This document shows positions 17,431 through 25,054 of a stretch of 64,000 bases of DNA, one piece after another. The stretch spans positions 1-64,000 of the forward strand of contig JBBRPA010000008.1 of the NCBI GenBank assembly GCA_038228695.1, written 5' to 3'. Position 1 is the stretch's first letter, and each line of letters begins with the position of its first letter. This DNA is from DASVRZ01 sp038228695. Its GTDB lineage: Bacteria; Verrucomicrobiota; Verrucomicrobiia; Chthoniobacterales; DASVRZ01. Under the pieces are notes generated by a model, which was given only the letters and a program-made list of their open reading frames with translations, did not search any database and was not told where the DNA came from. The position numbers were made by a program, and so were the translations under genes.

Positions 17431-18795
17431 TTAGCGTTGGAGGAGACGGCCGAAGCGGCGAAGACTGGCGATGATCGTGAAGTCGCGGCGGTTTAACTCC
17501 CCGATCTCGTGAGTTCTTAGCAGGGAAACGAGCAAAGTGGTAAGAATGAGAACGAGCATTGCGACAAGAAAATAGAGGCTATAACGATTGACTGACCACT
17601 CGCCGAAATGGAGCGACAGATTTTTGAATGCATCTAACAATATGCCGAACAGGATCGGCGAAAGGGCATAGATCACGCTAGTGCAAACCGTGTAGAGGGA
17701 GAAGAAATGGGTCCGTCCCATCACGGGCATGACGCCCATCGCGAGGCTCGAATTGGCGACGGAGAAATTGGCCGTGGCCATACCGAAGACGAGGTTGAGA
17801 AGCGCCACCGCCCACCAAGTCGGAGGCCAAATTCGGGAGGCGAGCAGCATCCACCCGAGCACGACCGCGCCGGTGCAGAAGGTGGTTGTGCGCAAGGCGT
17901 TCGTGATCCCAGCGCCTTCGAGAAAGCGGGCCATAAAAGGCAGCGTGGCGAGCGCTCCAATGAAACTGAAGAGCGACAGGTAAACAATCGTGCTGTCGTG
18001 AAATTTGAGGGATTCCCGAGTAAAAGCGGTGGTGAAAGTGCCCATGCCGCTGACGCCGACAGACCATAGCGCGCCAAAGAGCAAGAGCTTGCGAAAGGGC
18101 TTATAGGCGACGATGGCTCGCCAGGGAACGGGATGGGAGGATTGTTTCGCGTCCTCGGTGGCAGGCGCGTCGGGCATTTTTTGCAAAGCAAAGAGAGAGG
18201 TCACGCCGGCAATGGCGGCGAGGAGAAAAATGGCGGAGTAACGCCACGGATCCGGAAGAAATTGGAGCGTGATGGCGCTGACGCCGAGGGCAAACAGGCT
18301 CGCTGAATGCACGGCGAGTTGTTCGCGGGAGAGATAATGCCCGCGACTTCTCACGGGCAGCAATTCCGTGATCCAGGGAAACCACACGCCGACGGAAATA
18401 CCGCGGAGAACGCTGAATATAACGAGCAAAATCAGGGTGAGCGCCATTTTTGTGGCGGAGTCGATGAAGATAAGAATCGGCACAGCGGACAACGCAAAAA
18501 CCATGATGGTGCGTAAGCCCCAGCCGAGGAGCATAAATTTTTTGTAGCCGAAACGCGGGAGAAAACTGGCGGCGGGTAACTGAAGAAAAGCGAAGAGCGG
18601 CAGTAGGGAGGTGAGGATGCCGAGGACGGTCGAAGACGCGCCGAGTTGCTTGGCAAAGAGGACGAGCGGCGTGCCAGTGGCGATCTGGAAGTTGATCGCG
18701 TTGTAGAACGCAAACTGGTAGCCGTAACGCATGCCGGTCGGCATTTCGGACTCGCTGGAGGCGGTGTCTGCCGGATTCTGCTCAGGCTTTTCCAC
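17431..18795 (-). CDS. MFS transporter
   Basis: 454 aa from GTG, with about twelve hydrophobic helices in two halves and a central cytoplasmic loop (KMPDAPATEDAKQSS). The first helix pair carries the positive-rich loop LPRFGYKKFMLLGWGLR typical of the major facilitator superfamily. The substrate cannot be predicted; the downstream sugar-hydrolase-like gene hints at a glycan or sugar. Its first codons overlap the end of the PHP gene by 14 bases. Confidence 0.85.
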   Translation of the reverse strand: MEKPEQNPADTASSESEMPTGMRYGYQFAFYNAINFQIATGTPLVLFAKQLGASSTVLGILTSLLPLFAFLQLPAASFLPRFGYKKFMLLGWGLRTIMVFALSAVPILIFIDSATKMALTLILLVIFSVLRGISVGVWFPWITELLPVRSRGHYLSREQLAVHSASLFALGVSAITLQFLPDPWRYSAIFLLAAIAGVTSLFALQKMPDAPATEDAKQSSHPVPWRAIVAYKPFRKLLLFGALWSVGVSGMGTFTTAFTRESLKFHDSTIVYLSLFSFIGALATLPFMARFLEGAGITNALRTTTFCTGAVVLGWMLLASRIWPPTWWAVALLNLVFGMATANFSVANSSLAMGVMPVMGRTHFFSLYTVCTSVIYALSPILFGILLDAFKNLSLHFGEWSVNRYSLYFLVAMLVLILTTLLVSLLRTHEIGELNRRDFTIIASLRRFGRLLQR

Positions 18796-19489
18796 TGCCT
18801 TCGTATTTCTTTTTCTTACGGAAGCGGAACCAGTTGCCCCAGGTTTTTTTGAAGTTCTCTTTGGGGGTGAGATAGCGTTGGTTCAGATCGTTGCCCCGAG
18901 TGAGTTGTCGAAGCACGCCAGCGACGGAGAAATCGGTCGTTTTCAAGATGGTGTAGGCGGTCCCGACGGCGGCCTCGTGGTGCGCGTCGCTGGCGGCCGT
19001 CATCGGCAACCGGCGGTTTTGCGCGTATTCGAAGGCGTTGCGATTGTAGCGCTTGAGTGTGCTGGCGGCGTTGAATACCTCGAGAGCGTCGATCGGGAGC
19101 ACGTCGAGCACGTTGCTGCGAATGCCAGCCCGGAAGAGGTCGAACGGATGCGGCGGGACGGCCAGACCACCGGCCTCGTGGATCAGGTCGCAGACTTTGC
19201 GGGCGGATTTGCCTTTGAGATACGGCAAGGAAGCCCCAATGCAAAGGAGGTGGCCCTCGGCGGTCGTCACTTCGACGCCCGGGATAATCAGGAAATTGTT
19301 TACGGGCAATCCGTCCTCGCGCATTAAGCCCTGGTCGAGCAGATATTTGACGGCGTCGCACGTGTTGTGGTCGGTGATGACAAACCCGTGGAGACCTTTT
19401 CGCTTCGCGGAAGCGATCATGTCTTCAAGAGTGCTGACGCCGTCTCCGGAGTAGTGCGAATGCGTATGTAAATCGATTTTTAGCGACAT
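18782..19489 (-). CDS. PHP domain phosphoesterase
   Basis: 235 aa. The N-terminus shows the PHP metal-binding pattern DLHTHSHYSGDG (His8, His10 region) and ITDHNT near residue 38, and later PPHPFDLFR and ASDAHH, which supply the remaining metal ligands. PHP proteins are metal-dependent phosphoesterases acting on nucleotides, sugar phosphates or as polymerase-associated nucleases; this one is a stand-alone type of unknown substrate. First gene of a three-gene minus-strand run (PHP, MFS, GH114-like). Confidence 0.88.
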   Translation of the reverse strand: MSLKIDLHTHSHYSGDGVSTLEDMIASAKRKGLHGFVITDHNTCDAVKYLLDQGLMREDGLPVNNFLIIPGVEVTTAEGHLLCIGASLPYLKGKSARKVCDLIHEAGGLAVPPHPFDLFRAGIRSNVLDVLPIDALEVFNAASTLKRYNRNAFEYAQNRRLPMTAASDAHHEAAVGTAYTILKTTDFSVAGVLRQLTRGNDLNQRYLTPKENFKKTWGNWFRFRKKKKYEGSGKA

Positions 19490-19555
19490 GATTGCCGGAG
19501 GCAGATTACGACGGGAATTTGCACTGAAAGGGAAAATGCGTCAATCATCGTGTCT

Positions 19556-20125
19556 ATGAGTATTGGATTCAAAGAATGGGCGCTGGTCTGCCAGGCGTTG
19601 GAAAACGGGGCGACCAGCCTGATCATTCGCAAAGGCGGCATCGCGGAGGGACGGGAGGGATTCCGTTTTTTGCATCGGGATTTTTTCCTTTTTCCCACGC
19701 TGTTCCACGAGCAACTGGCCAAAACTCGACTGCCCGACTCCACTTCGGCAGCCCAGTTTGCTGAGGGGGCGGTGGTTATAGCCGGACGGGCCACGGTTGA
19801 ATGGACGATGCTGGTGACCGATCGGCAGAAGCTAAAACTGCTCGAGCCTTTTCATATTTTGCAGCCGTCGGTCGTTGAGGATCGGTTCGTTTATGATCCG
19901 AAGCCAGGCCGGACGCCTGAGCGCGACGGGGTGAACGTGGCTTTTCTGCGGGTTTGGAAGGCGGGTGGCGCTTGGACCTTTCCGCAGGAGGCGAAATATG
20001 GCGGCTGCCGAAGCTGGGTGGAATTACCGGAACCGCCGGAGGACATCGTCTGGCACCCTGCGCTGACCGATCTGGAGCACGCGGAACGTGCGGAGCGGTT
20101 ACGAGCTATTTTGTCTTCATCGTGA
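19556..20125 (+). CDS. DUF1802 family protein
   Basis: 189 aa from ATG 19556 (a GTG two codons upstream is possible). It begins GFKEWALVCQAL followed by IIRKGGI, the recognisable start of DUF1802, and contains FLFPTLFHEQ. No signal peptide or membrane helix. Function is not established for this family. It is convergent with the cyclase gene and overlaps it by 20 bases at the 3' ends. Confidence 0.8.
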   Translation: MSIGFKEWALVCQALENGATSLIIRKGGIAEGREGFRFLHRDFFLFPTLFHEQLAKTRLPDSTSAAQFAEGAVVIAGRATVEWTMLVTDRQKLKLLEPFHILQPSVVEDRFVYDPKPGRTPERDGVNVAFLRVWKAGGAWTFPQEAKYGGCRSWVELPEPPEDIVWHPALTDLEHAERAERLRAILSSS

Positions 20126-22277
20126 AGACCCCGTCCCAGTTGTCACCAGGCGGATTGGCGAGATAAAGGTGGCAGCGGCCGATGTAGAGACGGCAGACCG
20201 GATCGTCCGGATAATCATTCATGATGCTTGTGAAGCGATCCTGTGCGTCGGAAAAGTTTCCACTGCGGTAGAGTTGAACCGAATCGGCGAAACGATCGAG
20301 GTAGGCGGATAATTCGGGGGTGATGGGTTGATCCGACGATTGGTGAACAGCGAAAACTTCAGTAGGATTACCTTTTCCCTTCACCCGGACGCGATCGATA
20401 CTTTGCATCACGAACCGATCGGCGATCAGTTCCTTCACATCCTCGCCGACTAACAAATCGACGTAGTAGGATTTGGTCAGGCCCTCCATGCGGGACGCGA
20501 GGTTGATCGGATCGCCGATCACGGTGAATTCACTTTTTTCTGGCGAACCGATGTCGCCCGTGATGACGTCGCCGTGGTTTAACCCGATGCCAAAATGAAA
20601 CTGTTGGAGCCCCGTTTTGCGCCAGCGCGCATTCAAGGTGGCCAGCGCCGTGCGCATCTCCAGCGCTGCATTCACCGCCAATCGTGCGTCCTCGGCCAAT
20701 CCGTAGCTGCGCACATTTCCCCAAACGGCCATCACGGCGTCGCCAATAAATTTGTCGAGTGTGCCTTGATGATTGAAAACGCAGCGCACCATTTCGGTGA
20801 GATACTCGTTGAGTTGGGCGACGAGAGCGTGCGGGTCGGCGCTTTCCGTCATTGAGGTGAAGCCGCGCAAATCGGAGAAAAGAACGGTCACCGGTTTGCG
20901 TTTTCCCATCGAGGCTTCGAGAAACTCGTCCTGGTTATCGAGTAGTTCGCTGACCAGATTGCGCGAGACATAGCGTTCGAGGGTTCGGCGCGTTCTCGCC
21001 CGCTCGAGCTGCTCGAGGACAAACTGGTAGATGATCGAAAGAAGGCCGCCGCCGTTCAGGGCCAGCAGGGGTGCGACCGTGATGGGATAGGACTGCAGCG
21101 AGTTGTAGGAAAACCAGGAAACGCCGAGAAACAAACCGCTTCCGCCCATAAGGGAGAGTAATTGGGTAAACGGCTTGGTAAAAAAGTGGGTGGTTAGAAA
21201 AGCCAGCATCGCGGCGAAGGCAATCGCGGCAAGGCAAAGCCATAGCGGCCATTGGCCGATGAATGCGTTCTCGAGCACGGCATTCATCGCCTGCAAATGC
21301 ATGTGCGGCCCAGGCAAGTTGTGAAACGGCGTCATGGTCACGTCGTGCATGATTTCTGCATACGGTCCGACGATGACGATCTTGTCTTTAAAGAGGGAAC
21401 CGTCGTTGAAGTTGCTTTTCCAATATCGCGGCACGAACAGCTCGTAAACTGGCCGGGGTCGCAGGCTGTTAGCAGTCGGATCCGCGAAATGGATCGCGTA
21501 TTGCCTCAGCCCGGGTGGAATTTTGTCCTGCAAGCCCGCCTTTTCCAAAGCCCGCGCTGCCAACGAAAGAAAAACTTCCTGCTCCGGGCGGTAAACGTAG
21601 CCGTTGAAGACTTGGTGCGTCGTTCGGAAAAACGTCTCCCGCACCACCTGATCGACCGGGTCGGCCGTGAAATTGACAAATCCAACCCGATCATCCACCG
21701 GTGAACTCAGCGGAATAAGCGATTCGTTCGGCATGATTTGGGTCCAGTTCACCCCGCCGTCCGACTGGGCGATCTTCGTAAAATTGCTCCCCAACACCAC
21801 GTGGTCGCGGTATTTTTCCAAAGTCGCCGCAAAGGCCTCGTCGTAAGGCGTCTGACTTTGGAAAACCACGTCGAAAATCACCATCTTCGCACCGGCCTGG
21901 ATGAGTTTCTCCAAGACCAGACGATGCACTTCGCGCGGCCAAGGCCACGGATTCCCCATCATTTTCAAAGCCTGAAAGTCGCTTCCCGCCGGATCCATTT
22001 CTCGGGCGAAATCTTCTAGGTCCACCTCATTGATGGTCGTTGATGCGTCGTCGATTCCGATGCAGACGAGTCGATCGGAGACGGGCGCTTTTTTCCCGTT
22101 CACTATCAGCCAATCGTTCGCGGCATTTTCCCAGGTCACCAGTCGGTCAGGCAGTGCCGATTGCAAAAATTTGCCGAGCGCTAGGAACTGTGAAAAATAA
22201 AGCAGGCAGACTACTAACCCGGTTCCTCCGCAAATCGCGGCCAGCCAGAGGGAACGCTTGTGTTTTTGCGATGCCAT
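20106..22277 (-). CDS. CHASE2-domain class III adenylate cyclase
   Basis: 723 aa. An N-terminal membrane helix (about 9-32) is followed by an extracytoplasmic CHASE2 sensor domain (about 40-330; LVCIGIDDAST and KMVIFDVVFQS are typical), three closely spaced membrane helices (about 345-425) and a class III nucleotide cyclase domain (about 470-650). Metal-binding Asp residues sit in VTVLFSDLRGF and FIGDAVMAVWG; the Lys of DKFIGD and the Asp of VIGDPINLASR are the adenine-specifying pair, so cAMP is the expected product. The last 50 residues look like a single TPR (YRSGNFSDAQDRF). The signal sensed is unknown. Confidence 0.92.
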   Translation of the reverse strand: MASQKHKRSLWLAAICGGTGLVVCLLYFSQFLALGKFLQSALPDRLVTWENAANDWLIVNGKKAPVSDRLVCIGIDDASTTINEVDLEDFAREMDPAGSDFQALKMMGNPWPWPREVHRLVLEKLIQAGAKMVIFDVVFQSQTPYDEAFAATLEKYRDHVVLGSNFTKIAQSDGGVNWTQIMPNESLIPLSSPVDDRVGFVNFTADPVDQVVRETFFRTTHQVFNGYVYRPEQEVFLSLAARALEKAGLQDKIPPGLRQYAIHFADPTANSLRPRPVYELFVPRYWKSNFNDGSLFKDKIVIVGPYAEIMHDVTMTPFHNLPGPHMHLQAMNAVLENAFIGQWPLWLCLAAIAFAAMLAFLTTHFFTKPFTQLLSLMGGSGLFLGVSWFSYNSLQSYPITVAPLLALNGGGLLSIIYQFVLEQLERARTRRTLERYVSRNLVSELLDNQDEFLEASMGKRKPVTVLFSDLRGFTSMTESADPHALVAQLNEYLTEMVRCVFNHQGTLDKFIGDAVMAVWGNVRSYGLAEDARLAVNAALEMRTALATLNARWRKTGLQQFHFGIGLNHGDVITGDIGSPEKSEFTVIGDPINLASRMEGLTKSYYVDLLVGEDVKELIADRFVMQSIDRVRVKGKGNPTEVFAVHQSSDQPITPELSAYLDRFADSVQLYRSGNFSDAQDRFTSIMNDYPDDPVCRLYIGRCHLYLANPPGDNWDGVFTMKTK

Positions 22278-22356
22278 AACAACGCGTTAGCCGCTCATCC
22301 GGAAATTGACGAGTACGAATTAACCGAACGCGCCGCAGCACCGGGCGATGGCCGTT

Positions 22357-23313
22357 TTATTGCTTCGTCCCGAGGGAAGGAGCGCCGCTGGTTTTTTCCG
22401 CCGTGGCGAGGAGGGTTTGGAAAAAGGGTGATTCGGTTTCCTTGGCGACGATGCTGACCCCGGCGTTTTGGAATCCGGCCTGGTCCAGCATTTCCAGCAA
22501 CTCTGCCTCGCCGAAACCGAGCCAGAGGTCGGCGTAGAGTTCACGCGCTTGCTCGAAATGGTGGGAGAGCAGATCGAGGATCAGAATTTTACCGCCGGGT
22601 TTGAGGATTTTTTGGGCCGCCTGAAGGGCGAGCGCAGGGGCACTGGCGTGGTGCAACGCCTGACTGAGAATGGCTAGATCGACGCTCGCGGGTTCAATCG
22701 GAGGAGCCTCGATGTCGCCGAGGCGATACTCGAGGTTGGAAAAACCATTTTCCCGCGCGACTGAGGCACCGAATTCGACCATTTTTTCGGAATTATCGAC
22801 CGCGATGACCTTTTCGGCATGGCGCGCGAGAAGTTGGGATAGGGTGCCCTCGCCAGCTCCGAGATCAGCGATCACGACGCGTGGAACGAGGGTCAACAGC
22901 AAATGGGAGAGCCCTTGCCACGAGCGCCCCGGGCAATAGCTGCGACCGAATTTCCCAGCGAGCCGGTCGAAATATTCCCGGGCGGTGTCTTGACGCTTTT
23001 TCAAGACCAATCCGAGGGCGCGGTCGTCGCGAGAGGTTTCTGGAATCTCCGCAGCGCTTTCCGTCACCATTTGTTGCCAAGCTTTTCCGGCTGAACCAGG
23101 CGTCAAACCGTAGTGGATGTTTTTGCCCGCGCGCCGGTCAGCAACCAGCCCGGCTTGGCGAAGCTGGGCGAGATGGGTGGAGATGCGCGACTGACCCATG
23201 GCCAGGATTTCCTGCATTTCGGCCACCGTCAGTTCGGTCTGTCCGAGGAGTCGAAGCAGGCGGATCCGGGTCGAATCGGCCAGAACACGAAGAATTTTTA
23301 AGGTTGACGCCAT
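22357..23313 (-). CDS. ArsR-family regulator fused to a SAM-dependent methyltransferase domain (SahR-like)
   Basis: 318 aa. Residues 1 to about 90 form an ArsR winged helix (STRIRLLRLL, MGQSRISTHLAQLRQAGLV). Residues about 120-300 are a class I methyltransferase fold with motif I DLGAGEGTLSQLL and an acidic end of beta-2 (AVDNSEKM). From memory, regulators of this two-domain type (SahR) sense S-adenosylhomocysteine and control metK/ahcY genes in Proteobacteria. Here the gene diverges from metK across a 28-bp palindrome, and ahcY follows metK, so a SAM-cycle regulator is a strong inference. The methyltransferase domain would then be the ligand sensor; enzymatic activity is not excluded. Confidence 0.85.
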   Translation of the reverse strand: MASTLKILRVLADSTRIRLLRLLGQTELTVAEMQEILAMGQSRISTHLAQLRQAGLVADRRAGKNIHYGLTPGSAGKAWQQMVTESAAEIPETSRDDRALGLVLKKRQDTAREYFDRLAGKFGRSYCPGRSWQGLSHLLLTLVPRVVIADLGAGEGTLSQLLARHAEKVIAVDNSEKMVEFGASVARENGFSNLEYRLGDIEAPPIEPASVDLAILSQALHHASAPALALQAAQKILKPGGKILILDLLSHHFEQARELYADLWLGFGEAELLEMLDQAGFQNAGVSIVAKETESPFFQTLLATAEKTSGAPSLGTKQ

Positions 23314-23328
23314 GAATCCAAAGGGTTT

Positions 23329-23356
23329 ATATCATCGTATCATGATTCGTTGATAT
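23329..23356. promoter_or_regulatory. 28-bp palindromic operator between sahR-like gene and metK
   Basis: The sequence reads ATATCA-T-CG-T-ATCATGAT-T-CG-T-TGATAT; all bases except four (two pairs) obey perfect dyad symmetry. It lies in the 86-base gap between divergent starts, 43 bases before metK. A winged-helix dimer such as the adjacent ArsR-type protein is the natural ligand; the length and the internal ATCA/TGAT repetition would fit two dimers. Confidence 0.75.
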
Positions 23357-23399
23357 ACTCTATTACCGAATCGATTTTGTAAATTATCAACTTACCCTC

Positions 23400-24572
23400 A
23401 TGTCACGTCATTACATTTTTTCCTCTGAATCCGTCGGCGAAGGTCACCCCGACAAGGTTTGCGACACCATTTCTGATGCGGTGCTCGATGCCTGCCTGCG
23501 AAACGACAAACGCAGTCGCGTAGCCTGCGAGACCTACGCTAAGTCGAACATCGTTATTGTTGGCGGAGAGATCACGACGAATTCGTTTCTCGATATCAAC
23601 AAAATCGTCCGCGATGCTATTCGTGAGATCGGATACGTGAACGACGACGACGTTTTCCACGCGGACAAGGTGTTCATCACTAATATCATCACCGAGCAGT
23701 CGCGGGACATCGCTCAAGGCGTCAACGCAAAGGGCGCTAAGGGCAAAGATACGGCCGAGCAGGGAGCGGGCGACCAAGGCTTGATGTTTGGGTATGCCAG
23801 CAATGAAACGCCCGAGTTGATGCCGGCCCCGATCATGTTCGCCCACCGTCTCGGACGCGAACTCACCCGAATCCGGAAGTCCGGCAAAGCCAATTGGCTG
23901 CGGCCCGACGCGAAGTCGCAAGTGTCGGTTCACTACGAAAACGATAAGCCCGTTTCCATTTCTAACGTCGTTATTTCAACCCAACACGTCGAGGGCAAGG
24001 AACACGCGGAAATTCGCCAGTTTTGTATCGAAAAAGTGATTAAAAAAGTGCTGCCGAAATCGATGTTAACACCGACGACAGAATTCCTGATCAATCCAAC
24101 CGGTAATTTCGTGGTGGGCGGCCCGCAAGGCGACACGGGTCTCACGGGACGCAAAATCATCGTCGATACGTATGGCGGCATGGGACGTCATGGTGGTGGG
24201 GCTTTTTCGGGTAAAGACCCGAGCAAAGTGGATCGCAGCGCCGCCTATATGGGTCGTTACGTTGCGAAAAACATCGTTGCAGCCGGGCTCGCCCAGCGGT
24301 GCGAAGTTCAATTCGCCTACGCTATCGGACATCCCCAGCCCGTCAGCGTCTATGTCGATACCTTCGGCACAGGCCTCGCCTCCGATGAGGATATCCTCAA
24401 GGCCGTCCTGAAAGTTTTCAGCTTCAAGCCCGCTGACATTGTTAAACAGCTCGATCTGCTGCGCCCGATTTATAGCAAAACCACTAACTACGGCCACTTC
24501 GGCAAGGAAGACGCCGACATTACTTGGGAAAAAACCGACAAAGCCGCCGCCCTGAAAAAACTCGTCAAATAA
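23400..24572 (+). CDS. metK: S-adenosylmethionine synthetase
   Basis: 390 aa, normal length. Makes SAM from methionine and ATP in the cytoplasm. Hallmarks: the N-terminal SESVGEGHPDKVCD (ATP and metal binding) and the glycine-rich GGGAFSGKDPSKVDRSAAY near residue 260. GAGDQGLMFGYA is the conserved loop near the active site. It is the first gene downstream of the palindromic operator. It was presumably in one operon with ahcY before the GxxExxY element came between them. Confidence 0.97.
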   Translation: MSRHYIFSSESVGEGHPDKVCDTISDAVLDACLRNDKRSRVACETYAKSNIVIVGGEITTNSFLDINKIVRDAIREIGYVNDDDVFHADKVFITNIITEQSRDIAQGVNAKGAKGKDTAEQGAGDQGLMFGYASNETPELMPAPIMFAHRLGRELTRIRKSGKANWLRPDAKSQVSVHYENDKPVSISNVVISTQHVEGKEHAEIRQFCIEKVIKKVLPKSMLTPTTEFLINPTGNFVVGGPQGDTGLTGRKIIVDTYGGMGRHGGGAFSGKDPSKVDRSAAYMGRYVAKNIVAAGLAQRCEVQFAYAIGHPQPVSVYVDTFGTGLASDEDILKAVLKVFSFKPADIVKQLDLLRPIYSKTTNYGHFGKEDADITWEKTDKAAALKKLVK

Positions 24573-24576
24573 TTTA

Positions 24577-24609
24577 GTCCGCAGATTACGCAGATTAACG
24601 CAGATTTTT
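24577..24609. repeat. left terminal inverted repeat of the GxxExxY element
   Basis: Three head-to-tail units of the form CGCAGATT joined by A/TA/AA spacers, starting 5 bases after the metK stop and ending one base before the GxxExxY start codon. It would supply the 5' leader of the GxxExxY message. Confidence 0.9.
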
Positions 24610-25026
24610 ATGAATAATGATCCACAAACTTTTGCCATTATTGGGGCCGCGATGGAAGTGCATCGCGAGCTGGGGCACGGGTTCCTGGAGGCAGTTTACC
24701 AATCGGCATTAGCTCTTGAGTTGAAAGACAAAAACATTCCTTTTGTAGCCGAGGTCAATCTGCCAGTTCGATATAAAAACAATCTACTAGCTTGTGGTTA
24801 TCGAGCTGATTTTATTTGTTACGAAGACGTGATCGTTGAGACAAAAGCCACCTCCAAACTCTCTGGTGCGGACGAGGCCCAAGTCATTAATGAACTCAAG
24901 GCTAGGGGGCACACTCTTGGCTTACTCCTCAATTTCGGTTCTCCTAGTCTCGAGCACAGACGCCTCATCTTCGACCCAAAAAATCTGCGTAAATCTGCGA
25001 AATCTGCGGACGATATTTCTTTTTAG
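24610..25026 (+). CDS. GxxExxY protein (PD-(D/E)XK nuclease-like)
   Basis: 138 aa. The name-giving motif is GFLEAVY at about residues 25-31, preceded by AAMEVHRELGHG. The core RADFICYED-VIVETKA (about 67-81) fits the PD-(D/E)XK nuclease pattern: Asp, then Glu-x-Lys on the next strand. The reaction is unknown for this family. The C-terminal residues (about 124-135, NLRKSAKSADD) are translated from the right inverted repeat, so the ordinary protein probably ends near residue 124. The gene has the look of cargo or the driver of a tiny mobile unit rather than a part of the methyl cycle. Confidence 0.88.
   Translation: MNNDPQTFAIIGAAMEVHRELGHGFLEAVYQSALALELKDKNIPFVAEVNLPVRYKNNLLACGYRADFICYEDVIVETKATSKLSGADEAQVINELKARGHTLGLLLNFGSPSLEHRRLIFDPKNLRKSAKSADDISF
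24979..25011. repeat. right terminal inverted repeat of the GxxExxY element
   Basis: AAATCTGCG units, reverse complement of the left end with two mismatches. It overlaps the 3' coding end of the GxxExxY gene and lies 43 bases before the ahcY start. Confidence 0.9.
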
Positions 25027-25054
25027 ATCTGTAAAACATAACCAAATAAAATCC

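Larger units (their letters stand above)
24577..25011. mobile_element. putative GxxExxY mini-element with 33-bp terminal inverted repeats
   Basis: The left end (24577-24609) and the right end (24979-25011) are inverted copies agreeing at 31 of 33 positions. Each is built from three CGCAGATT units and begins GTCCGCAGATT. Between them is a single gene, the GxxExxY protein, whose last residues are themselves encoded by the right repeat. A 94-bp version with the same ends but no gene lies at 27749-27842. I see no clear target-site duplication. The unit is 435 bp and separates metK from ahcY. Confidence 0.65.

Noticed and set aside
23314..23399. SAM riboswitch before metK
   Set aside because: Only 86 bases lie between the divergent starts, half occupied by the 28-bp palindrome; no multi-helix riboswitch fold or terminator is visible.
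24836..25054. N-terminal extension of ahcY by 73 codons
   Set aside because: This stretch is coded in another frame by the GxxExxY gene and the right inverted repeat; AhcY homologues start at about ATG 25055.
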